A stretch of 64,000 nt of DNA from Streptococcus mitis (lineage in GTDB: Bacteria > Bacillota > Bacilli > Lactobacillales > Streptococcaceae), in NCBI RefSeq assembly GCF_002096845.1, contig NZ_NCVK01000034.1, positions 32,596 through 96,595 on the forward strand, in the 5' to 3' direction. The notes beneath the pieces were generated by a model. It was not told the DNA's origin. It made no database searches and saw only the letters and a list, made by a program, of their open reading frames with translations. Below are positions 63,995-64,000 of this stretch, one piece after another. The translations under genes and the position numbers were made by a program. Position 1 is the first letter of the stretch. Every line of letters begins with the position of its first letter.

Positions 63995-64000
63995 ATGATA
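63995..64000 (+). CDS. Start of a gene cut by the right edge (possibly comX)
   Basis: ATGATA follows AAGGAGGG with seven bases between, a strong ribosome site. Only two codons (Met-Ile) are visible. From memory, one of the comX copies in S. pneumoniae lies shortly after the corresponding two-component/ABC genes, and ComX begins Met-Ile. This is inference from gene order, not from coding sequence. Confidence 0.35.

Overview
The window is chromosomal DNA of a Streptococcus of the mitis/pneumoniae group. The evidence is low-GC DNA with Streptococcus-type genes (manLMN, pepC, pepS, ccpA, the sulABCD folate operon, polC-fusA-rpsG-rpsL) and eight BOX repeats, which are typical of S. pneumoniae and close relatives such as S. 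mitis. Species cannot be fixed from sequence alone. From memory, ccpA and the LuxR-type two-component system are neighbours in S. pneumoniae, while rpsL...sulD lies elsewhere. Here a roughly 29-kb rpsL-to-sulD block sits between them, which suggests a rearranged relative such as S. mitis or a rearranged pneumococcus.

Left part (1-29.7 kb), mostly minus strand. A LanFEG-like ABC transporter is followed by an OmpR-type two-component system whose response regulator carries a one-base frameshift (about 0.2-4.2 kb). Then come pflA, a LysA-family decarboxylase, and a tight housekeeping run purR-yhaM-rmuC-thiN-rpe-rsgA-ksgA. Next is a lactococcin-972-type bacteriocin locus with its dedicated ABC exporter (13-16.4 kb) and a PlcR/Rgg-like regulator, then rnmV-tatD, an APC permease, an orphan Ali-type oligopeptide-binding lipoprotein, rpmH, alaT, a universal stress protein, a HAD phosphatase fused to a MazG-like domain, asparaginase and ccpA.

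Middle part (29.9-46 kb). A DUF960 gene is followed by the folate operon (folP/sulA, folC/sulB, folE/sulC, folB-folK/sulD). sulA carries a 6-bp tandem duplication that repeats Arg58-Pro59, an alteration of the kind that gives sulfonamide resistance. Then come a CPBP membrane protease, a purine permease, a Cof-type phosphatase, adhP, the mannose/glucose PTS manLMN with a cre site in its promoter, pepC, rsuA, a GlsB-like membrane protein and pepS.

The accessory island between pepS and polC (46-51.6 kb) is the least explained stretch. It holds a 50-residue membrane peptide, a YafQ/DinJ-type toxin-antitoxin pair, and a tightly packed three-gene operon: a WYL-domain regulator, a DUF262 protein without a nuclease domain, and a DUF262-DUF1524 (HNH) protein. 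Upstream is a small unrecognised protein with a possible degenerate AAA+ core. This looks like a phage-defence operon and is the best candidate for an undescribed system.

Right part (51.7-64 kb). polC, fusA, rpsG and rpsL are followed by a two-component system plus ABC transporter and two small membrane proteins. Their promoter carries a TGTCAT/ATGACA palindrome array. The window ends six bases into a divergent gene whose position fits comX.

CcpA-type cre sites are visible at pflA, uspA, ccpA itself and manLMN, so much of the metabolism here appears to be under carbon catabolite control.
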